Shown: piece by piece, positions 40,704 through 50,348 of the stretch
Position numbering within the stretch: the first letter of the stretch is position 1
How the letters are laid out: each line of letters begins with the position of its first letter
Source: Kordiimonas sp. SCSIO 12610
GTDB taxonomy: Bacteria; Pseudomonadota; Alphaproteobacteria; Sphingomonadales; Kordiimonadaceae
DNA: 64,000 nucleotides
Direction of reading: 5' to 3'
Assembly: GCF_024398015.1 (NCBI RefSeq)
Contig: NZ_CP073747.1
Location: 1,622,501 to 1,686,500 of the forward strand
Translations under genes and position numbers: made by a program
Notes under the pieces: model-generated
What the model was told of the DNA's origin: nothing
Seen by the model: only the letters and a program-made list of their open reading frames with translations
Database searches by the model: none

Positions 40704-42638
40704 TTGAGCGGAAGACTAGAGACACCATTACTCGATCAGGTTAAGTCCCCTGATGAATTGCGTAAACTTGAAAAGGGCCAGCTTCGACAAGTTGCGGATG
40801 AATTACGTGCAGAGATGATCGACGCGGTCTCCGTGACTGGTGGGCATTTCGGCGCTGGACTAGGCGTTGTAGAGCTAACGGTTGCGCTTCATTATGTTTT
40901 CAATACACCAGAAGATCGTCTGATTTGGGATGTGGGACATCAAGCCTATCCGCATAAGATTTTAACAGGACGGCGTGAGCAAATCAGAACCATCCGTCAG
41001 GGTGGTGGTTTGTCCCCGTTTACCAAAAGGTCTGAAAGCGATTATGACCCGTTTGGGGCAGGACATTCCTCTACTTCAATAAGTGCGGCGCTTGGTATGG
41101 CGGTTGCGAACAAAATGTCTGATAAGCCGGGGCGCGGGATTGCCGTTATCGGTGACGGGGCAATGAGCGCTGGCATGGCCTATGAAGCTATGAATAATGC
41201 TAAGCAAGCGGGTAACCGCCTTGTTGTTATTCTGAATGATAACGAGATGTCTATCGCCCCTGCGGTTGGTGCGATGAGTGCGTATCTCGCCAAAATCCTA
41301 AGTAGCCGTTCGTTTTTATCGCTACGGGACTTAGGCAAAAAGATTGTTTCGCATTTTCCCAAGCCAATAGCCGACACCGCAAGGCGTGCGGAGGAATATG
41401 CGCGCGGTATTGCGACAGGCGGGACGCTTTTTGACGAACTTGGTTTCTATTATATTGGGCCGATTGATGGCCACAATATGGATCACCTTTTACCCGTTTT
41501 GGAAAATGTACGAGACGCGCAGGATGGTCCTATCCTTATCCATGTTGTGACGGAAAAAGGCAAAGGCCATCCGTTTGAGACACCGAACCTTGAGAAATAC
41601 CACGCGGTTCCCAAGTTTGATGTTGTGACGAAAGAGCATCAAAAATCGAAACCGAGTGCACCAACCTATACCAACGTATTTGCTGATGCTTTGATTAAGG
41701 AAGCAGCAATCGATGATAAAATAGTCGCTATCACGGCGGCGATGCCATCAGGCACAGGTATTAACAAGTTTGAAGAAAAATTCCCGGATCGCACGTTTGA
41801 TGTTGGTATCGCGGAACAGCATGCTGTCACATTCGCTGCAGGCCTGGCGGCAGAGGGCTACAAACCTTTCGCAACGATTTATTCCACATTCCTGCAACGG
41901 GCCTATGATCAGATCGTTCATGATGTCGCCGTTCAAAAATTACCAGTTCGCTTTGCGATTGACCGTGCTGGTCTCGTCGGTGCGGACGGGCCAACCCATG
42001 CAGGTAGTTTTGATGTAACCTACCTTGCGAGCTTGCCGCATATGATTGTGATGGCTGCGGCGGACGAGGCTGATCTGATGCACATGGTGGCAACAGCAGC
42101 GTCGATTAATGATAAGCCATCAGCAGTTCGATATCCGCGCGGCGAAGGTCGTGGTGTTGCATTGCCTAAAAAGGGTGAAATCCTTGAAATTGGTAAAGGC
42201 CGTATTGTCAAACAAGGTAGTAAGGTCGCGATCTTGTCACTTGGTGCACGTCTTGATGAGGCATTAAAGGCTGCTGATGAACTGGAGGCTAAGGGCCTTT
42301 CAACCACTGTCGCTGACGCACGCTTTGCAAAACCGATTGATGAAAAGCTTATTAGAGACCTTGCAGCCAGCCATGATGTTCTTTTGACAATCGAGGAAGG
42401 ATCAATCGGCGGCTTTGGTGCGCATGTTATGGATTATCTTGCAGACGAGGGTATTCTTGATGGTTCCTTAAAAGTGAGGGCCCTCAAATTGCCTGATGTG
42501 TTCCAAGATCATGGTAATCCGGCTGATATGTATGCCGAGGCTGGTCTTGACGCAAAAGGAATTGTGGCAAGCGTTTTGAAGGCGCTCGGTCATAATTCGA
42601 TTGGTCAGGAAACGATTGAGCAAACGGCTAGGTCTTAA
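40704..42638 (+). CDS. dxs: 1-deoxy-D-xylulose-5-phosphate synthase
   Basis: 644-residue Dxs, the first enzyme of the MEP isoprenoid pathway; it condenses pyruvate and glyceraldehyde 3-phosphate with TPP. The TPP-binding motif [16 protein letters not shown] is at about residues 150-165; [14 protein letters not shown] and [20 protein letters not shown]-type segments ([20 protein letters not shown]) are present. A TTG start at 40704 has AAAGGA 7 bp before and aligns with the normal Dxs N-terminus. It follows ispA in the same direction. Confidence 0.97.
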   Translation: MSGRLETPLLDQVKSPDELRKLEKGQLRQVADELRAEMIDAVSVTGGHFGAGLGVVELTVALHYVFNTPEDRLIWDVGHQAYPHKILTGRREQIRTIRQGGGLSPFTKRSESDYDPFGAGHSSTSISAALGMAVANKMSDKPGRGIAVIGDGAMSAGMAYEAMNNAKQAGNRLVVILNDNEMSIAPAVGAMSAYLAKILSSRSFLSLRDLGKKIVSHFPKPIADTARRAEEYARGIATGGTLFDELGFYYIGPIDGHNMDHLLPVLENVRDAQDGPILIHVVTEKGKGHPFETPNLEKYHAVPKFDVVTKEHQKSKPSAPTYTNVFADALIKEAAIDDKIVAITAAMPSGTGINKFEEKFPDRTFDVGIAEQHAVTFAAGLAAEGYKPFATIYSTFLQRAYDQIVHDVAVQKLPVRFAIDRAGLVGADGPTHAGSFDVTYLASLPHMIVMAAADEADLMHMVATAASINDKPSAVRYPRGEGRGVALPKKGEILEIGKGRIVKQGSKVAILSLGARLDEALKAADELEAKGLSTTVADARFAKPIDEKLIRDLAASHDVLLTIEEGSIGGFGAHVMDYLADEGILDGSLKVRALKLPDVFQDHGNPADMYAEAGLDAKGIVASVLKALGHNSIGQETIEQTARS

Positions 42639-42685
42639 AGCAGGCCTAATTTACAGTAACTCAATATTAACTCTGGAGGCAGGCG

Positions 42686-43432
42686 ATGGCCGGTAAAATC
42701 CGTGTGGATGTTGCGCTTGTTGATCGCGGGCTTGTGGAAACCCGAGCAAAAGCACAGGCTCTTATTATGGCTGGCGTTGTTTTTTCTGCTGAGGTCAAGA
42801 TCACAAAAGCTGGCCATCAAATTAAGGAAGACCAGCCGCTTGAAGTGCGGGGTAAAGATCACCCATGGGTTAGCCGTGGCGGCCTTAAGCTTGAGAAGGG
42901 TTTAAAACATTTTGATATTGACCCGAAAGGGTTCACGGTCATTGATGTTGGGGCCTCAACGGGTGGTTTCACTGATGTCGCGCTTACAAATGGTGCCACA
43001 CATGTTTACGCGGTTGATGTGGGGCGTGGTCAGTTAGCATGGAAACTCAGAAATGATGATCGGGTTACGGTTCTTGAGAAAACGAACGCCCGTTATTTAA
43101 CCGAAGCAGAAATTCCGAATGCCCCCGACCTTATTGTATGCGACGCCAGTTTTATCTCGTTGAAAACGGTTCTGCCTGCTGCGCTCGCTCTTTTAAAGGA
43201 TGGCGGTCATTTGATAGCGCTGATTAAACCGCAGTTTGAGGTTGGCAAGGATAATGTGGGGAAGGGTGGTGTTGTTCGTGACCCAGAATTGCATAAGGCT
43301 GTCTGTGAAGATATTTCGGATTGGTTGGGTGGATTACCGGGGTGGCATGTCGCCGGTATTACTGAAAGTCCGATTAAGGGGCCTGAAGGTAATATTGAAT
43401 TTCTGATTCACGGAATTAAAACCGGAAAGTAA
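42686..43432 (+). CDS. tlyA: TlyA-family rRNA methyltransferase
   Basis: 248-residue protein. An N-terminal S4 RNA-binding domain (RVDVALVDRGLVETRAKAQA) precedes a SAM-dependent methyltransferase domain with DVGASTGGFTDVAL and the motif ALIKPQFEVGK. TlyA proteins 2'-O-methylate cytidines in 16S/23S rRNA; earlier annotations call them hemolysins. AGGAGGCAGGCG-type ribosome-binding region (CTGGAGG) precedes the ATG. Only 2 bp separate its stop from the next gene, so they are co-transcribed. Confidence 0.93.
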   Translation: MAGKIRVDVALVDRGLVETRAKAQALIMAGVVFSAEVKITKAGHQIKEDQPLEVRGKDHPWVSRGGLKLEKGLKHFDIDPKGFTVIDVGASTGGFTDVALTNGATHVYAVDVGRGQLAWKLRNDDRVTVLEKTNARYLTEAEIPNAPDLIVCDASFISLKTVLPAALALLKDGGHLIALIKPQFEVGKDNVGKGGVVRDPELHKAVCEDISDWLGGLPGWHVAGITESPIKGPEGNIEFLIHGIKTGK

Positions 43433-43434
43433 TT

Positions 43435-44694
43435 ATGCGATTTTCGCTGACAATTGATAAAATCGGTAGTAGCGGCGATGGTATCGGCCAATATGACGGT
43501 AAGTTGGTTTTCGTTCCTTTTGCATTGCCAGAAGAAGACGTGATCGTTGAAAAGGTCAAAGAAAACAAAAACGGAATTACTGCGCGGTTAGTTTCAATTG
43601 AAAAAGAAAGCCCTGAGCGTATCAGCCCGGTTTGTAAACACTTTACGCAATGCGGTGGCTGTCAGGCGCAACATATGTCGCGCAATTTATACACACAATG
43701 GATGAAGGATAAGGTGCTTAAGCCGCTTTCAGGCCATGGCCTTGATACGTCAACCGTATCAGCACCGATTATAACCAAGGAACGCACGCGGAGGCGGTTA
43801 GCGCTTCGGGCAAGAAAAACCGAGAAAGGCGTTATAGTCGGTTTTAACGCGCGCGAAAGCCACACGATTGTAGATATCCAAGAATGTATTGTAGCGGAGG
43901 ATGATTTAGTTAAATTATTTGATCCGCTAAGAGATGCTCTGCATAGGATTTTACCAAAAGCGGGCAAAGCTGAAATTCACCTCACAAATACGAAGACAGG
44001 CGTTGATATTCTTTTCAAGGCAAGTGTTTCGTTATCCTTGGCGGACCGCGAAGTTCTGACAGACTTTGCGGAGAAGTATGATATTGCCGCAATTCATTGG
44101 CTTGCTGATGACTTTTTAGACCCCGTACTGATAAGTCGTGAGCCACTTATTGATATTGATGGAACCAATGTTCCTATTCAACCTGGTGGTTTCATTCAGG
44201 CAAGCGAGGAAGGCCAAAAGCTTCTTATTGATCAGGTCCGTGAATGGGCTTCATCTTCGCGTAGAGTTGCTGATTTGTTTTCAGGTATTGGAACCTTTAC
44301 GTTTGCACTGGCAAAAAAAGCTCAGGTCTTGGCGGCGGAAGGAAATGCAGAGGCGATGAATTGCCTTGTTGCTGCACGGAACGCATCTAGTCATCTAAAA
44401 CAAATCATCACCCGTAAAAGGGATCTGTTTATCAAACCGCTTATGCCGGAAGAACTGAATCAGTTTGATACGGTTGTCATCGACCCACCGAGGGCAGGGG
44501 CTAAGGAACAAGTGGACAGAATATCTTCATCGGATATTTGTCGCGTAATAAGTGTTTCCTGCAATCCAAATACTTTTGCACGTGATGCAGAATTATTAAA
44601 TAAAAGTGGTTTTAAAGTTGAAAAAATTATTCCTGTTGATCAATTCCTATATTCTCAACATATTGAAATAATTGCATTAATTGTTAAAAAATAA
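43435..44694 (+). CDS. Class I RNA methyltransferase, RlmD/RumA-like
   Basis: 419-residue enzyme. The N-terminal TRAM domain (residues 1-55) is followed by VCKHFTQCGGCQAQH, a three-cysteine region of the [4Fe-4S] cluster, and a methyltransferase domain with RRVADLFSGIGTFTF (SAM loop) and the catalytic Cys motif SVSCNPNTFARDAEL near the end. It methylates C5 of uridines (m5U) in 23S rRNA or a related RNA. Which uridine cannot be told. It lies 2 bp after tlyA. The genes end before a 186-bp gap with two palindromes. Confidence 0.9.
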   Translation: MRFSLTIDKIGSSGDGIGQYDGKLVFVPFALPEEDVIVEKVKENKNGITARLVSIEKESPERISPVCKHFTQCGGCQAQHMSRNLYTQWMKDKVLKPLSGHGLDTSTVSAPIITKERTRRRLALRARKTEKGVIVGFNARESHTIVDIQECIVAEDDLVKLFDPLRDALHRILPKAGKAEIHLTNTKTGVDILFKASVSLSLADREVLTDFAEKYDIAAIHWLADDFLDPVLISREPLIDIDGTNVPIQPGGFIQASEEGQKLLIDQVREWASSSRRVADLFSGIGTFTFALAKKAQVLAAEGNAEAMNCLVAARNASSHLKQIITRKRDLFIKPLMPEELNQFDTVVIDPPRAGAKEQVDRISSSDICRVISVSCNPNTFARDAELLNKSGFKVEKIIPVDQFLYSQHIEIIALIVKK

Positions 44695-44770
44695 ACTAAA
44701 GATTATTCATCACGCCTTCAATATTTTTGCTCACATTTTAGTGAAATATTTACTAATTGGCCTGCATATC

Positions 44771-44782
44771 TGTTCATGAACA
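44771..44782. promoter_or_regulatory. Perfect 12-bp palindrome upstream of the porin operon
   Basis: TGTTCATGAACA is self-complementary and lies 99 bp before the GTG of the porin gene (44881). It may be a binding site for a dimeric regulator; no consensus is recognised. It precedes the larger palindrome at 44815-44852 by 32 bp. Confidence 0.5.
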
Positions 44783-44814
44783 TTAACAAAAAATCCTAGC
44801 AAAACTGCGGGACT

Positions 44815-44852
44815 CATAACTTTTGTTCTTAGTACTATAACCAAAAGTTATG
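44815..44852. promoter_or_regulatory. 38-bp nested palindrome upstream of the porin operon
   Basis: CATAACTTTTG (44815-44825) and CAAAAGTTATG (44842-44852) are perfect 11-bp inverted arms. Their centre, 44833.5, is also the centre of an AGTACT palindrome (44831-44836), so two dyads are nested. The right arm ends 28 bp before the GTG start. It could be an operator for a tetrameric or dimeric regulator, or a 5' leader hairpin. Confidence 0.65.
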
Positions 44853-44880
44853 CTTGGATGGAAATCAGCGGAGTATTAAC

Positions 44881-46347
44881 GTGGGCATCAAAACGATCCT
44901 TGGATCAACAGTATCAGCAACCGTTCTTTTGGCAACTGGTGCAGTGGCAGAAAGCCTAGATCCAATTGAGCCAATCACTCAAAGTCAATATCAAGAAACG
45001 AAAAGCAGTGCTTGTGCAAAACCTGGAAATCCATACAAAGGCGTATTTTATGCCAATGATTTTCGGTACCTTGAGCAAGAATGTTATACAGGCGAAGGCG
45101 ATGACGCGCTAACCAAGTTTGGTAACAGCCTTAAAAACATCAAATTACGGGATGATATTACTCTTGATATTGGTGGTCAGTACCGTTTGCGCTGGCACAC
45201 TGAAAATAATCATGCCGGCACGCGCCTGAACGGTGAAGATAATGATTTTCTTCTCAGCCGCTTGCGTGTTTACGGTAGCCTGCGGTTTGGTGACCATGTT
45301 CAGGTTTATGGTGAAATCATTGATGCTGCCAGTATTGGTGAAGACCGCCCGCCGCGCGGTATTGAAGTTGACCGCTGGGACCTTTTGAATGGTTTTGTCG
45401 ATGTGAACTTTGACGTTGCCGACACAAAAATCAACGTGCGTGCAGGCCGTCAGGAATTGCAATTTGGCCAGCAGCGTCTTATTTCGCCGCTTGATTGGGG
45501 AAATACCCGCCGCGCATTCGATGGTGTCCGTGTAACGGCGAAAAGAGGCGATTTTACGTTTAATGCGTTCACGGTTAGCCCGCGTACAGTTTTGCCAAAT
45601 GACAGTAACCCAACAGACCGAAGCCAGGACTTTGATGGTCTTTCGCTTCAGTATAATATCCCGGGTCATGAATTTGAGCTTTATAGCCTGAGATACGATG
45701 AAGATGATCCAGAGCGGACACGTTTTGATTATTACACAACTGGTCTTCGCTGGAAGGGCCGTGAAGGCAATGTGCTCTTTGAAGCTGAAGGTGGTATACA
45801 GCGTGGTACGTTTGGACCGCAGGCTCTGAGCGCAGAATATCTTACACTTGGCCTTGGTTACGATTTCAAGGATGTAGCGTGGAAGCCGACAGTGTGGGCA
45901 TACTATGATTATGCGAGCGGCGACGACGATCCAAACGACGGTGTTGATGGCCGCTTCCGCCAGCTATTCCCACTTGCCCATGCATGGCTTGGCCTGATTG
46001 ACCTTGTTGCACGTGAGAATATCGAAGCGTTTAGAATCAGTGCCGTAACACGCCCTGCAAAAGGCGTCACATGGGTTAATCAATTCCATAAATTCAACTT
46101 GGCGTCTGCCCAGGAAGGCTTGTTTAACGCAGGTGGCGGTCGTATTCGCTTTGACCCGACAGGTCAGGCAAACTCCGACGTTGGGTTTGAGTATGACACG
46201 TTCGTCAACTTCAAGCTTCTACAGCGCATGAGTTTGATTGTGGGTTATTCACACTTTGCTGGCGGTGATTTTATCGACGCAACAAATCCACAAGGTGTAT
46301 CTGGTAACGCTGATTTCTTCTACGTTCAGTGGACAACTAACTTTTAA
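44881..46347 (+). CDS. Alginate-export-family outer-membrane porin
   Basis: 488-residue protein with a signal peptide (residues 1-24, TVLLATGAVA before ES). The rest is beta-barrel-like: alternating aromatic and polar residues, with GGQYRLRWHTENN, RLRVYGSLRFGDHVQVYGE and a C-terminal FFYVQWTTNF ending in a final phenylalanine, the usual OMP end. This fits the Alginate_exp/AlgE-like porin family. A GTG start at 44881 has CGGAG 9 bp before; an upstream TTG is unsupported. It probably lets a polysaccharide or oligosaccharide or small acid through the outer membrane. First gene of a three-gene operon with gaps of 19 and 9 bp. Confidence 0.85.
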   Translation: MGIKTILGSTVSATVLLATGAVAESLDPIEPITQSQYQETKSSACAKPGNPYKGVFYANDFRYLEQECYTGEGDDALTKFGNSLKNIKLRDDITLDIGGQYRLRWHTENNHAGTRLNGEDNDFLLSRLRVYGSLRFGDHVQVYGEIIDAASIGEDRPPRGIEVDRWDLLNGFVDVNFDVADTKINVRAGRQELQFGQQRLISPLDWGNTRRAFDGVRVTAKRGDFTFNAFTVSPRTVLPNDSNPTDRSQDFDGLSLQYNIPGHEFELYSLRYDEDDPERTRFDYYTTGLRWKGREGNVLFEAEGGIQRGTFGPQALSAEYLTLGLGYDFKDVAWKPTVWAYYDYASGDDDPNDGVDGRFRQLFPLAHAWLGLIDLVARENIEAFRISAVTRPAKGVTWVNQFHKFNLASAQEGLFNAGGGRIRFDPTGQANSDVGFEYDTFVNFKLLQRMSLIVGYSHFAGGDFIDATNPQGVSGNADFFYVQWTTNF

Positions 46348-46366
46348 TCCGTAAAGGCAATCGCTC

Positions 46367-47272
46367 ATGTTTAAATTAGTATCAAGTATAGTAATTTTTG
46401 CAGGCGTTCTTGGGTGTTCGACTTCCGCGAACGCCCAGGCGACACCGTCTGATGTATTGGTTTCGGTTGAAACGGCGCAGAATGAGCTGCGCCTTTTGTA
46501 TGATGCAGATATGCAGGAAGTACCTTCAGCGAAGGTCACATCATCTGCGCCCAGACGACCAAGGCACGTTTATTTTAAAGCGCGGGAAGTCTATCAGAAA
46601 GTTAAGGCCTTGAAGGAAATGAATGGCCTGACTATGGCTGATTTACCCGAGGTGCCAAAACGTGAAATTCGACCAACAGAAGTTAAAGAACTGGTCGATA
46701 ATATCAGAAAAAACCTTGGCGATATTAAAGCGAAATATTTCGTTGTTTCAGAGGCAACAACTGCGGCAAAGAAAAATGGTAAGGGGCCAACGGATGTTTA
46801 TCTTGGCTTAACTTACACAAGCCAGTTAATCGACGGCCTCGATATGCCGAATGTGGTTCCAAACGATGTGTACCGCGTGGCACTTGCGGTTCTGGAGGAA
46901 GCACGTGTGATTTCCAGAGCGCAAAACGGATCACGTAGTGAAGCCGAGCTTGAATTGGTCGCAACAGGCAAGAAGCCGGTTGATGTGTATAATAACGGCG
47001 AAACACTTCTGAATTTGATTAGTGATATGTCTCAAAACAAAGAGGGGTATGAAATTCCTGCGGGTGTTGTTCTTCCGAATAGGCCATCAGGAAATATTAC
47101 ACCGGGCCATGTCATGGACTTGATGAGCAACACGCTTGCAGAACTCAGCGCGCTTAAAGCGAAACTTGGTATCGCTGAAAGTGCTGCAAACCAGCCCGCT
47201 CAAGCCGGGAAAACACCATCAAACGTATTTGATGTGATTGAAACAACCAAAGCTGTTCTCTCAGGCATATAG
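46367..47272 (+). CDS. Secreted protein with eight internal repeats
   Basis: 301-residue exported protein of no recognised family. The N-terminal signal peptide ends at ANA before Q25 or as a lipobox around VLGC17. The mature protein consists of eight repeats anchored on a Pro-x-(Asp/Asn/His/Glu)-Val-(Tyr/Phe/Leu) motif with prolines at residues 27, 65, 103, 141, 165, 204, 246 and 284. The first four are exactly 38 residues apart, the rest 24-42. Each repeat continues with a helix containing a hydrophobic ladder, as in PTDVYLGLTYTSQLI and PSNVFDVIETTKAVL. It lies 19 bp after the porin and 9 bp before the chemoreceptor gene, so it is probably a periplasmic partner of one of them. Confidence 0.7.
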   Translation: MFKLVSSIVIFAGVLGCSTSANAQATPSDVLVSVETAQNELRLLYDADMQEVPSAKVTSSAPRRPRHVYFKAREVYQKVKALKEMNGLTMADLPEVPKREIRPTEVKELVDNIRKNLGDIKAKYFVVSEATTAAKKNGKGPTDVYLGLTYTSQLIDGLDMPNVVPNDVYRVALAVLEEARVISRAQNGSRSEAELELVATGKKPVDVYNNGETLLNLISDMSQNKEGYEIPAGVVLPNRPSGNITPGHVMDLMSNTLAELSALKAKLGIAESAANQPAQAGKTPSNVFDVIETTKAVLSGI

Positions 47273-47281
47273 GTGGGGATT

Positions 47282-49234
47282 ATGTTAGAACAAATTAAAA
47301 ATATGATGTCAGGCCTTAATGGTAAAATTCTGACACTTGCGGGATTACCAGTGATCGTCATCGGATTGATTGCCTTCATCGGGAATACGATCATCAGTGG
47401 GACTTTCTCGTCTACCCAGGAACAATTGGAAACCTTGAATAGTCAGGTTGCCCAAGCGGATAAATTATCAACTGTCGTTGAAACATCAAACGCTCAGGCA
47501 CAGCGGTTGGCAGCAGATATTGCCCGTACGCACCAAACTATGTTGATCACCCGGAACGCTGGGCTGGCAACACAAACGGTTACCAAAAAGCAAACATTGG
47601 CTGAGGAACTAAAGTCGCTCAATGCATCTGTATCTGCCCTTAGGTCTTTCCTTGAAAAAGGCGGCTATGTTCCTGCCAATATCGATCAAGCGCTAGCAGA
47701 GACATCGGAAGCGAAATTTAATTTGGATAGCCGGAAAATATTTTTCCAGCTTGTTCGTCTAAGTGAAACCGTTGCTAACCAGTTTGATCTGTTTGCAAGT
47801 GCGAATGGCCGAACAATTTCGTTGGCACAGGCGGGCAACTTTGCAGGTGCGAATGCAAACTTTCAATTCGAAGAAACAGCGCGTTTAAATGCGTTTAATG
47901 GCGGGCTTGCTCGTCTTGCAAATGCGCTTGAAGGTTCGATTGTAGAGCTGAAACGTCAAACTGATCTTGAGCGTACGACCCTTAATGAAATGTCTGGTGA
48001 TGATATTTCCAGCACTATTGTTTTCGTCATGATCTTAATTGTTATTTTGATCATAGCTATCATTTTCGGCGCTTCCTTCTTTACATCAAAGGTGATCATC
48101 ACCCCAATCCGTGCTCAGGTTGGTGCAATGAACGAACTTGCGGCAGGCCGTATGGATGTGGATATTCCTGAAGCCAAAGATACTGACTTGGCGCAGATTG
48201 CCAAAGCCCTATCTGCCTTTAAAGCTGGTTTGGTTGAGAAAGCTGAGCTTGAAGAACAACAAAAGCAAGCGGAAGCCGAAGAGCGCGCACGTCAGGAAAA
48301 CGAACAAAAACTTGCTCGTGAACGCGAAGAAGAAGAGCGTGAGCGTGAACGCCGCGCAAGCGAAGAAGTTCGTGAACGTACTGAACGCATGGAAGCATTG
48401 ATCAGCGGGTTCGAGACAAGTATTGGTGATGTTCTGGCATCTGTTGCTGACGCATCAAACGCACTTGAGCAATCAGCAGGCACGATGCGCCAGGTTGCAT
48501 CCGACAGTGAAATTCAAAGTAGTGAAGTTGCTGCGGCCTCTACGCAGGCATCGTCGAACGTATCCTCAGTGGCAGCAGCCAGTGAAGAGATGGCAGCATC
48601 AGTGCAGGAAATCAGTCGTCAGGTTGTGACCTCTAGTGATATGACGCGTCAAGCAACATCACAGGCGGAAGAAACTGATAAACTGGTTCAGAAACTTGCT
48701 GAAAATATTTCGAAGATTGATGATGTTGTAACCCTTATCAATGATATCGCGGATCAGACAAACCTACTTGCTTTGAACGCGACCATTGAAGCTGCGCGGG
48801 CAGGGGACGCCGGTAAGGGGTTTGCGGTTGTAGCATCGGAAGTAAAAGCCCTCGCGAGCCAGACAGCGCAGGCAACTGATGATATCCGCCGTCAAACCAT
48901 GACTGTTAAAGGTATGAGTGACGAAGCATCCCGGGGTATGGCAAGCATGCTTTCTGTGTTCCAGCAAACAACCGAGATTGCGGGATCAATCGCGGCAGCG
49001 GTTGAAGAACAGAACGCTTCAACGATAGAAATATCGCAGGCTGCTGGCGAAGCTGCAAACAGTACGGATAGGGTTAGCCTGAATATCGGTGACCTTAAAA
49101 ATGGTACACAGAATGCACGCTCTGCATCCGAGCAGGTATTTGAAGCCTCATCACTATTGTCATCGCAAAGTGAAAACCTTCAGCAAGTTGTGGAGAGTTT
49201 CCTCCGTGATATTGCTACTGCGCAGTCGGCATAG
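47282..49234 (+). CDS. Methyl-accepting chemotaxis protein with periplasmic sensor
   Basis: 650-residue chemoreceptor. A first membrane helix (about 15-37, [17 protein letters not shown]) and a second (about 243-265, [17 protein letters not shown]) enclose a periplasmic helical domain of roughly 200 residues with no Cache or PAS motif recognised. A HAMP domain ([19 protein letters not shown]) follows and a coiled coil, then the signalling domain with [28 protein letters not shown]. The start ATG 47282 follows GGGG by 3 bp. It is the third gene of the porin operon. A terminator at 49269-49305 ends the operon. No che genes are near. Confidence 0.93.
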   Translation: MLEQIKNMMSGLNGKILTLAGLPVIVIGLIAFIGNTIISGTFSSTQEQLETLNSQVAQADKLSTVVETSNAQAQRLAADIARTHQTMLITRNAGLATQTVTKKQTLAEELKSLNASVSALRSFLEKGGYVPANIDQALAETSEAKFNLDSRKIFFQLVRLSETVANQFDLFASANGRTISLAQAGNFAGANANFQFEETARLNAFNGGLARLANALEGSIVELKRQTDLERTTLNEMSGDDISSTIVFVMILIVILIIAIIFGASFFTSKVIITPIRAQVGAMNELAAGRMDVDIPEAKDTDLAQIAKALSAFKAGLVEKAELEEQQKQAEAEERARQENEQKLAREREEEERERERRASEEVRERTERMEALISGFETSIGDVLASVADASNALEQSAGTMRQVASDSEIQSSEVAAASTQASSNVSSVAAASEEMAASVQEISRQVVTSSDMTRQATSQAEETDKLVQKLAENISKIDDVVTLINDIADQTNLLALNATIEAARAGDAGKGFAVVASEVKALASQTAQATDDIRRQTMTVKGMSDEASRGMASMLSVFQQTTEIAGSIAAAVEEQNASTIEISQAAGEAANSTDRVSLNIGDLKNGTQNARSASEQVFEASSLLSSQSENLQQVVESFLRDIATAQSA

Positions 49235-49268
49235 TTCGCTTTACCGCACAGTATATTGACAAAATTAT

Positions 49269-49305
49269 AAGCCTGTCCTTTGATAGATCAGAGGGCAGGC
49301 TTTGT
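49269..49305 (+). terminator. Intrinsic terminator after the porin-repeat-chemoreceptor operon
   Basis: AAGCCTG (49269-49275) pairs with CAGGCTT (49296-49302), extended inward by CCT/AGG and TGAT/ATCA segments with two internal mismatches. It is followed by TTGTTT and lies 34 bp after the stop at 49234. Confidence 0.8.
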
Positions 49306-49351
49306 TTATGGAGCCAATTATTTTTCTGGTTCGATAATTTGGGGAATGGCA

Positions 49352-49969
49352 ATGAAAAACAAAACCGAATATATCGTTTCGTTAACCGCGATGGTTACGG
49401 CGGTTGTTGCTGTTTTTGTGGCAATTCTTCAAACGAACGTTATGAAGGAAGAAAGCGCAGCCGAACGGGAGCATATGCGCCTTTCGGTAACGCCCTCAAT
49501 GTGGATGTCCCGTTCGATCCTTGATCGCGGTCAGGAAAACTTTTCTACCTATTCCTATGAATTCAAAAATCAAGGTTTGGGCCCCGCAATTGTTGAAAAA
49601 TTTACCATCGAGTACGACGGCAAGTATGCGGTTGATTGGTATGATTTATTCAGTAAAGTCAGCAGTGATATCGACGGTGAAGACAAAATAAAAGGACGCT
49701 TGTTTCCTGCGAATACATCAAGTGTTTCACCGGGACATGTTATCCCGGCGGGTGAGGCTGTAACCCCCTTACAGCTCAATAATGATCTAGAAATCATCAC
49801 TTTACTTCTGAAGGGCAATGACAAGCTTAAAATATCGCTTTGTTATTGTTCGTTTTATAATGATTGCTGGAATGTTTCAGGACTGAATACGCGGCCAGAG
49901 CCTGTGAAGATGTGCAAATCAGAAGCACCGGATTTTAATAGTTCATCGTTGAGAGTTAGTGCTGGGTAA
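49352..49969 (+). CDS. Hypothetical membrane-anchored protein
   Basis: 205-residue protein with one N-terminal hydrophobic segment (about residues 8-30, VSLTAMVTAVVAVFVAIL), then a soluble beta-rich domain facing the periplasm. The domain includes MRLSVTPSMWMS and LSLCYCSFYNDCWNV with paired cysteines. I recognise no family. Start at ATG 49352, with GGGG 7 bp before; ATG 49346 has the site too near. Its stop overlaps the 3' end of the convergent immunity gene by 14 bp. Confidence 0.6.
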   Translation: MKNKTEYIVSLTAMVTAVVAVFVAILQTNVMKEESAAEREHMRLSVTPSMWMSRSILDRGQENFSTYSYEFKNQGLGPAIVEKFTIEYDGKYAVDWYDLFSKVSSDIDGEDKIKGRLFPANTSSVSPGHVIPAGEAVTPLQLNNDLEIITLLLKGNDKLKISLCYCSFYNDCWNVSGLNTRPEPVKMCKSEAPDFNSSSLRVSAG

Positions 49970-50348
49970 GGTTATCATAGTTAGATACTTCTTTGTAATT
50001 ATGAAATTCCCATTCGCCATATCTGTCTATTTCTTTTGCTAATTCTTCCCATGTATCACATTCAAATCTCGCTATAAGTTTTTTGATAGCGGTTTCAATG
50101 AGCTGCCAATCAAATTTCTCGATTATGATTAGGTTTTTATCAATAATAAAATCATTGGATTTCAGACTATGCTCTAACCACTTGGGAGAGCATACTTGGA
50201 ACGTGAACATTTCCGCTCCTTTGCCATGTTCAGGTCCTATTTCCGCGACGATATCCGCCCAGAAGTCTTCTTGGTCTTCTGGTTGAGATTGGCCATCCGG
50301 TATTACAGAGCTCCATATACCGTCCAAATGTGCCTTCACTGTATTCAC
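49956..50348 (-). CDS. Imm8-family immunity protein, orphan
   Basis: 130-residue protein. Sequence features match the Imm8 family: FTFQVCSPKWLEHSLK, LIIIEKFDWQLIETAIKKLIARF and a final TWEELAKEIDRYGEWEFHNY segment with the WEFHNY end. Such proteins usually protect cells from a polymorphic toxin. No toxin gene is nearby. It overlaps the preceding hydrolase gene (start 50348, hydrolase stop 50345-50347) as a translational coupling and faces the hypothetical gene at 49352. The toxin neutralised cannot be told. It may be acquired as a defence against neighbouring toxins. Confidence 0.75.
   Translation of the reverse strand: MNTVKAHLDGIWSSVIPDGQSQPEDQEDFWADIVAEIGPEHGKGAEMFTFQVCSPKWLEHSLKSNDFIIDKNLIIIEKFDWQLIETAIKKLIARFECDTWEELAKEIDRYGEWEFHNYKEVSNYDNLTQH

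Noticed and set aside
45145-45669. 174-codon minus-strand frame inside the porin gene
   Set aside because: Antisense to the porin; no ribosome-binding site and no recognisable family.
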